Shown here: positions 8,901-13,862 of the stretch, piece by piece
Numbering within the stretch: the stretch's first letter is position 1
Layout of the letters: every line of letters begins with the position of its first letter
DNA from: Amoebophrya sp. AT5.2
Taxonomy: Eukaryota; Sar; Dinophyceae; Syndiniales; Amoebophryaceae
Length of the DNA stretch: 13,862 nt
NCBI GenBank assembly: GCA_005223375.1
Contig: RXOD01005480.1
Span: 1 to 13,862, forward strand
Direction: 5' to 3'
Translations under genes and position numbers: made by a program
The notes under the pieces: generated by a model
What the model saw: only the letters and a program-made list of their open reading frames with translations
Told to the model about the DNA's origin: nothing
Databases searched by the model: none

Positions 8901-11060
8901 GTGGGCGCTGTGTGCCGATGCGAAGTTCAAGCCTTACGTCCAGCAGTTGTGGGTGATTGGCAACGACTGGACGACGCTGGCCTGCCCGTCCGCCGCGCCC
9001 TACCCCATCAGCGGGGGCTGCTGGGCAGACCCGTACCCGCACAAGTTTGAAGCGTCCACCTTTTGGGTGAACAACAACGGCCCGGACGGCTGGGAGTGCG
9101 GCGGGCACGGCGGGGCGAAGACGATGTCTCTGCTCTGTCTCGACGCGCAGCTCCACGACGTCGGCGCGGCGTTCTACAGACGGGAACTCGCGGCCGCGCT
9201 GCCAGCAAGTTCGTCCGGTGGTGATATGAGGCAGATATCGTCGTCCGCAGCGCCGGCGCCTGCAGCTGCAATGCCTGGGCTAGTGGTGTTGAAGAATCAG
9301 AAAGAGGTCTCGCAAGGTCATGGTGCTGGACGACGAGGAGCAGAAAAGGAAATAAACGGCGCAGACATCAGCTGTCCAGATGGCGCTGGGAGTCCGCCGT
9401 GTCGCTCGGATGTGGCTGCGCATGACGGCGTAGCGGTTCCAGCGATCTCGTTTACTTCGCCAGCGGACGACGACGACGCTGCTCTTCCTCCCTCCGCCGG
9501 GACATCTCGGTCAGAAGTGCGCGCGCTTACCCCGGTGGCTTTCGCTTCCCTCGCACAGGTGAATTACTTCGGCGGCGCCACGCACGCCGACTACCGGGAC
9601 CCCACCACCAACACGCAAACCGTCTGTCCGATCAACAAGTGCCTGTTTATCCGGAGCGTGTTCGGTCGGTGGCTGCAGATCCGTGACGACGGCAGCGTCG
9701 GCCCAACGTCGCAGGCCCAGGAGGTTAACGAACCGGAGCTCTGGGAATGTTTCTATTTCCGGCAGCAGTCCTCGAACGGTTGTTGCGACGCTAATGGGAA
9801 CGACAAGTTCTTCCTTTTCAACCCGGCGCACAGTCGGTATCTGTGGGGCACGAAAGACGGTAGCGTGGGGAGCCAACCCCATGGAGAGGGGGGGGAACAG
9901 TGGCGCATCCACAGAGAAGCAGCGCCGAGCTTCCTCAAAAGGATAATAATAGCTGCCAAAGAGAACGACGCAGCGCACCCGATGGACCAACTGCGCCACA
10001 AGGGAAATGGGGATGGGGTACAGCCTTGCGTTTCCTATCGATACTGTCAATTTAATTCGTTACTCCCTTCATGTTCATCTATCAGCATAATTTTTAATTG
10101 GTCTATGTCCATTTGGCAGAGGCAGACGCCAGTGCCAGAGCCAGACTCACTTTACTAATACTTACTATACTTAGCTTAACCACGCAGGAGGCGGGGTTCG
10201 AAGCTGCTTCAGTACAGAAACCGGCACATAAATATTAATTGCTCGTTGGCATTGCTATTGGTTCTGCAGCTGGTAGTAAGTTTCAGCCTCGGCGGGCGTG
10301 GGGCACGGTGACCACGACGTTCCGTATGATTTATATATATATTTATAAAAGTAAGAGACTACTTTTTTACTTTTCACGTAGTTTTTCTTTTTCCTACTTA
10401 TGTTTCTGTGACAACTACACCAGGAATTTACATACGGCTCGAACGGCGAGGAGGAGAAATTTTTTATCCGCGACATTCACGGCCACGCTGCCTGTAACGA
10501 GCCCCCCCCGGTCCGTGGGCGTTTTCACCGGGTTGTGGTGTGAGATCGGAACGGAGGTCCGCATCAAGTCTTTCCACAACCGGTTTCTACACATGTCTCC
10601 GACCTACTCCTCCTCCGACCACAGTCCGCGCATGTACCTGCCCGACTCCCCGACCGGAGACGATTCCCACGTCTTCTACATTACCAACTGCGCGCACGGC
10701 AAAGTATGCTTCCGCTCCGTCCCGCACAAGGCCTACCTCATGGCCTCCGACCAACCGGACGACCCCATCCGGCGCTCGGAGAGGACGACCATCTCCAACT
10801 GGTTCGACTGGGAACGCTTCGAGATCGTCCCCTCGCCCACCCTCAACGCTGGCCCGAACTACAGCAACAAGACCTGCATCCGGTCCGTGCAGCACAACTA
10901 CTTCCTGAAGGACGACAACAGCGAGACCGACCAGAACCGGCGAGACAAGTCGGCGACCGGATACTGCAGCGACTGGGAGTCGTGGGACATCGTGGACCGC
11001 TACGACGAGTCCATCCACCGGTGCCGCTGGTTTACGACCACCACGACGACCACGACCACG
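5968..11060 (+). CDS. Large secreted/surface multi-domain protein, 3' end incomplete
   Basis: Exons 5968-8174, 8775-10017 and 10424-11060 give at least about 1360 residues. The start at 5968 places a hydrophobic leader (CLTATYLLLMLVAKSSFLFF...) near the N terminus, giving a signal peptide or anchor. An in-frame ATG at 5785 would add 61 Arg/Cys-rich residues of poor character. Modules, numbered from 5968: Ser/Thr/Pro stalk about 42-82; EGF-like six-cysteine module 86-140 with CSC then GWIWDW; a basic region (about 290-340); a beta-rich domain 390-505 with DLTGVW, ITWDQ and IVWTRR and several N-glycosylation sequons; Thr/Ser linker 553-577; three cysteine repeats with GG(G)C and W-x-C cores (about 598-710, 718-782, 806-857); low complexity to about 1015; then six beta-trefoil repeats of the form IRSVHxxYL from about 1019; and a final nine-Thr linker. 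The trefoils recall fascin-like or carbohydrate-binding folds, so adhesion or glycan binding is inferred. Exon 3 contains a frame break near 10502-10556, and the gene probably continues past 11060. Confidence 0.75.
7624..7698 (+). repeat. ACC/ACG repeat encoding a Thr/Ser linker
   Basis: Twenty-five codons, almost all ACC or ACG with two TCG, encode a run of 23 Thr and two Ser between the beta-rich domain and the cysteine repeats. The near-pure GC-ending codon choice and the uninterrupted frame mark it as a coding microsatellite. Long Thr tracts joining extracellular modules are common in dinoflagellate proteins and are usual O-glycosylation targets (general knowledge; modification here is inferred). 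Length variation between strains is likely. Confidence 0.85.
8175..8774 (+). other. Intron 1 of the secreted-protein gene
   Basis: This 600-base GT-AG intron has donor CAGGG|GTACTA and acceptor GACACAG|GTACCAG. It is phase 2, splitting a Gly codon. It interrupts the second cysteine repeat: GGGCQVDGQG lies before it, and the matching W-x-C and ALC half lies after it. This makes the junction well supported by internal repeat logic. GGTAC is duplicated at both borders. It carries two copies of GTCGTACTCGTA (8274-8285 and 8390-8401). Confidence 0.8.
10018..10423 (+). other. Intron 2 of the secreted-protein gene
   Basis: This 406-base intron has donor GGGATGGG|GTACAG and acceptor CTACACCAG|GAAT, preceded by a long T/C-rich tract at about 10361-10410. 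Splicing is phase 0 and leads into the frame reading GEEEKFFIRDIHGHA, which fits the third trefoil repeat. It therefore lies inside the trefoil region. The donor position is less certain than the acceptor, since exon B stays open to 10158. Confidence 0.65.
11034..11060 (+). repeat. Second Thr-linker repeat ending at a splice donor
   Basis: Nine consecutive ACC/ACG codons follow the sixth trefoil repeat. They stop exactly where GTACTCGAG begins (11061), a donor of the same GTAC form as other introns here, at a codon boundary. Reading through instead gives about 119 residues that run across the 11173-11306 repeat, which looks non-coding. A linker of this kind normally leads to another module, so a further exon is expected downstream, but none could be identified before the window ends. 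Confidence 0.6.
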
Positions 11061-11662
11061 GTACTCGAGGAGAATCGTGGACCCGAATGGAATACAATCG
11101 TGTTTAGCTTAAAAAATGCATGCTTTTTCATGCTATTCAGGATAAAGGTACAAGAAAACACATACACAAGTGAACCATTTTCATCAATGTGGAGAGATGT
11201 GGTGGGGGTGCCTCGCCCCTCGCCCCTCGACCCTCAACGGAACCACTTCCATGAGTGTGGAGAGAAGTGGGGGGGTGCCTCGCCCCTCTCCCCTCGATCC
11301 TCAAACTTTGGAGGTTTCGGGCTGGTTGGGAACCTGCGAATTAGCTACGCGTCACCTTGCGTTGTCATTTGCTGCCGCGGCGAGTACTCGCAGCTACTTA
11401 CGTTCAAGCGTTTTTGAAAACGTCTTATGTCCATACCCACTCGACTCCTCTTCTATTTGCTGCCCGACGCAACAAATTTCCAAAAGGTAACGAAGTACCA
11501 GCATCGAGGAATGCGCTCGCTTCCCAAGGCCGCGGCTTGATTTCCTTGGTCGGTGTTGTGCACGCGCTGCGGCGCCCCACCATTCGGCAGCAGTGCAAGA
11601 CTAACCCGGCGCCATGATTGACGCGCTTGAGCCTGGAGCTCAGACGCCGCGCAGAGTTAGTT
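11061..11662. other. Probable intron or 3' region after the second Thr linker
   Basis: It begins with the donor-like GTACTCGAG and contains the two-copy repeat at 11173-11307. Plus-strand frames here are short or of poor composition, and no exon continuing the secreted protein can be defended. The stretch separates the secreted-protein exons from the minus-strand degenerate frames. Confidence 0.4.
11173..11307. repeat. Two-copy direct repeat, 67-68 bases
   Basis: Copies start at 11173 (AACCATTTTCATCAATGTGG) and 11241 (AACCACTTCCATGAGTGTGG), and each continues through GTGGAGAGA, a G-run and then CCTCGCCCCTC. They differ by scattered substitutions and one indel. The distal core of copy 2 (11278-11309) matches the reverse complement of the 76-base units at 13635-13862 in 31 of 32 bases, so both arrays belong to one repeat family in opposite orientations. 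Confidence 0.8.
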
Positions 11663-12659
11663 TTATCCAATCCAGCGCCGGGAGCCGGAGGCTTCCCCGC
11701 TGGTCGGCTGGCGTTTCCGCGATCTGTGCGTAATTGTTTGGTCGCCATTCCCATAGACAGGAAGCACATCAAACGCGCCCGCTGTACGTTGCAAGTCGCA
11801 CGAGCGTGACGCTTTTCCAAGGCGAGAATGAAAGTAAAAAGCTAAAGCGTCGTCCTTACTTTGCGCGGAGTCGCCAGCGACGCCTGGAAATCGGCCGTGC
11901 TTTATTTGCTCCAGCGGGCTTTCTGTCCGGACGTCCGTAACCATCTCCGACAAACCCACCACCTCGCTCGACTGAATTGGCGCGCTCTCCAATAGTTTTC
12001 CCGTCAAACCCGTGGCCGATCCTAGTTTCGTCATCACTTTCGTCAGACTGCGCTGCATCGTGATGAAACCCATGCAGGGCAGCCCCCACGCGTGAAATTT
12101 CTCCAAGTCCATGGCGAGCGCGCCCAGCACATCCCGGCTCATGTCTTCAACTTCATCTTGCTGGTCGCCGCCGATCGTTTCCATCGTCTTCTTCCGCTGT
12201 TCCGCCCACTTGGTCACGCAGTCCAGAATCCGCGCCTTTTCGATGAAGTGCGGCATGGCTTCGCTTTTTCCAGCTCGAGACCGACGCGGAGACTCTCTGC
12301 CGTACGTTACAGCATCTATCATCAGCGAGGCGGTTGTCGAGCGAGACCGCGCTCGAGCCAGCCGCGCCTTCGTTCTGGTTTCCACTCGACTCCGCTCGCG
12401 TGATGTTCTCCGCATTCTTCGCCAGCGCCTTCGGGAAGTCGGTTCGTTTTTTCTTGGGTCCACTTCTGGCGCAATTCATGCAGCTGGTAGTGTGCTCAAA
12501 GAACTTCATCGCGTCGGCGACACCTTTGCACCCCTTGAAATCTTTCCCGAGGGCAGCAAGGACTTGTGGTGGGCGCAGGCAATTACTCATGGCGCTATCT
12601 TCGGTCAGAGTCGCAGGATATTGGCGCGCGAAAGCTGCGCAAGCGTGGACTAGTTTCAA
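11663..12659 (-). pseudogene. Degenerate minus-strand ORF, unknown family (two frames)
   Basis: Protein-like sequence runs from about 12659 down to 11663 on the minus strand but switches frame near 12310-12360. The upstream part (first ATG at 12590, MSNCLRPPQVLAALGKDF) has two cysteine pairs, including CMNCARSGPKKKR, which may be a small metal site. The downstream part contains WAEQRKKTMETIG, acidic stretches and MGFITMQRSLTKV. Composition is balanced in Lys, Glu and Asp, unlike the Arg/Ser-rich opposite-strand frames, so the minus strand is the better reading. Removing one base near 12310-12360 would join the parts. I do not recognise the family. It may be a decayed gene, a mobile-element remnant, or a gene broken by assembly errors. 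The end at 11663 is only where the frame closes; the last 60-80 residues look less protein-like. Confidence 0.45.
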
Positions 12660-12772
12660 ACTTTATTTTATTCCCTGTGAGTGCACGGCGACGGTCTCAG
12701 ACTCGCCAATGATAGAAACAAGATAAGAAGAGCGACGCCATCCGCCTCGCAGTCTGCATATCGTGGCAATAG

Positions 12773-13650
12773 CTATACGCGTTTGAGCTTTACCTCCCTC
12801 GCTTCGCCGTAATTGTAATTGTTCGGCTTCAGCAGATTGATGCGCTTCGACTCCGCCACAAAGAGCGACACCCGACCCACTTGGTGACGATTTTCAGTGC
12901 GGTAATGTCTCTCGAGAGTGGGCGGAACGCAAAGCCGTTCAGCAAGCGAGTCCAGGAGTTGCCTCTTCGCATCCTCCAAGGAAGTTGCGCACCCAATCGA
13001 TCCGGAAGCTGCCCACTTTCCGCAGATTAGTTTGGAAACGGGATCGATTGCAAATACATAGCCAGACTCGCTCACACAACATGGCAGACGAAGAATAGAA
13101 ATGCCAAGCAGTTGCCTCGATGTGTCTCCACTGCTTGCGCAGCTTGAATTTGCTCAGCTTGTTCACCAGGGTCCTGAAGAAGTTGCGCGCGTACCTTTGC
13201 GCATTCATTTCCGACGTGTCGTCTGTCGTCAAGTACGACGGGAGAGATCGCCCGAAAGTAGTTGCGCGGGGAAAGCTTAGCCATTCGCTCCGCAAAGTCA
13301 TTCGCCAAAACCATAAAAAAAGCGAAGCGCTGCACTGCGATCACACTCCGAGGCCCGCTTCCGCAGCGAGATCGCGCCCGCTTTGTCCTTCGACGTCGCG
13401 ACTTTGATGATTGCTTCCCGGGTTTTGTTCTTGGAGGCAATGGGCAGCCGCTTCGCATGAAGGAGCTTTCGCCGCCGGGACAGACCGCCCTCGCGCGGGG
13501 ATTCCTCTTCGTCGATGCTGGTCGCCGCGAGAGTTGTGATGTCCGGCGAGAAGCCCGGGAGAGACAGCACGTGTGCCCGGCTGTAGATCTCGTCGGCCGT
13601 CCTGCTTGTAGACGTCAGTCCCGGAGAAAGATCAACACACCCACAAAAGT
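12773..13650 (-). pseudogene. Degenerate minus-strand ORF, unknown family (four frame segments)
   Basis: Four consecutive minus-strand frame segments look protein-like in turn: about 13650-13300 (ends RFFYGFGE), 13320-13240 (FAERMAKLSPRNYFRAI), 13240-13070 (SEMNAQRYARNFFRTL, KLRKQWRHIEATAW) and 13075-12773 (GYVFAIDPVSKLICGKW, ending VKLKRV and stop). The breaks lie at a seven-A run (13315-13321, plus strand), around 13240 and around 13070. Each is repaired by dropping a single base. No start codon is certain, as the first segment stays open toward the tandem repeat at 13635. The basic, helical character could suit nucleic-acid binding, but no motif supports a function. It may form one unit with the frames at 11663-12659, from which it is separated by about 110 bases and a stop. 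Confidence 0.45.
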
Positions 13651-13862
13651 CCTGCCCTTAAAGTTTGAGGATCGAGGGGCGAGGGGCGAGGTCCCTCATG
13701 AAGATGATGAACACACTCAAAGAAGTCCAGGTCTTAAAGTTTGAGGATCGAGGGGCGAGGGGCGAGGTCCCTCATGAAGATGATGAACACACTCAAAGAA
13801 GTTCAGGTCTTGAAGTTTGAGGATCGAGGGGCGAGGGGCGAGGTCCCTCATGAAGATGATGA
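13635..13862. repeat. Tandem repeat, three 76-base units, reaching window end
   Basis: Three 76-base units fill 13635-13862, each running from ACACACTCAAAGAAGTCC through TTTGAGGATCGAGGGGCGAG to CATGAAGATGATGA. Spacing of GTTTGAGG at 13663, 13739 and 13815 fixes the period. Units 2 and 3 are almost identical; unit 1 diverges in its first 25 bases. The array is cut by the window end and may be longer. Its core is the inverted counterpart of the repeat at 11173-11307. The period is not a multiple of three, and the open frames crossing it look accidental. Confidence 0.85.

Noticed and set aside
12659..12810. Intron joining the two minus-strand blocks (donor-like GTAAAG near 12796)
   Set aside because: The donor looks good, but no AG acceptor gives the right phase into the downstream frame, so joining is not supported.
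11663..13744. Plus-strand open frames at 12111-12653 and 13262-13744
   Set aside because: They are Ser/Arg-rich mirrors of the minus-strand frames, which have more balanced protein composition.

Overview
This window looks nuclear and eukaryotic, most likely from a dinoflagellate or a close alveolate. The support is GC-rich coding exons split by spliceosomal introns, GT donors, CAG|G at all four proposed acceptors, and a secreted multi-domain protein whose modules are joined by pure threonine linkers. Taxon assignment is inference; a chromerid or a parasitic dinoflagellate relative remains possible. I see no bacterial operon logic, rRNA, tRNA, CRISPR array or insertion sequence.

Layout: (1) Positions 1-66 hold the end of a tandem repeat entering from the left, followed by about 1.2 kb without a convincing gene. 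(2) Positions 1255-3682 (+) encode a three-exon, 665-residue J-domain cochaperone with a possible N-myristoylation start, a four-cysteine zinc finger and a C-terminal HPD-containing J domain. (3) Positions 3683-5784 are an AT-richer intergenic stretch with only small hairpins. (4) From about 5968 to at least 11060 (+) runs a large secreted or surface protein. It has a hydrophobic leader, a Ser/Thr/Pro stalk, an EGF-like cysteine module, a beta-rich domain with a GVW motif, a 25-residue Thr/Ser linker, three GGC cysteine repeats, six beta-trefoil (fascin-like) repeats and a second Thr linker. That second linker ends exactly at a splice-donor-like sequence, so the gene probably continues. (5) Positions 11173-13862 hold two short GC-rich repeat arrays in opposite orientation, sharing a 32-base core. 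They bracket about 2 kb of minus-strand protein-like sequence broken by frameshifts, perhaps a decayed mobile element or gene lying in a long intron or downstream of gene 2.

The two main genes share strand and splice style but show no obvious functional link: one is an intracellular chaperone partner, the other extracellular. The most notable points are the unusual domain architecture of the large secreted protein, the direct repeats at the intron borders (introner-like), and a set of frame breaks that are all repaired by removing one base.
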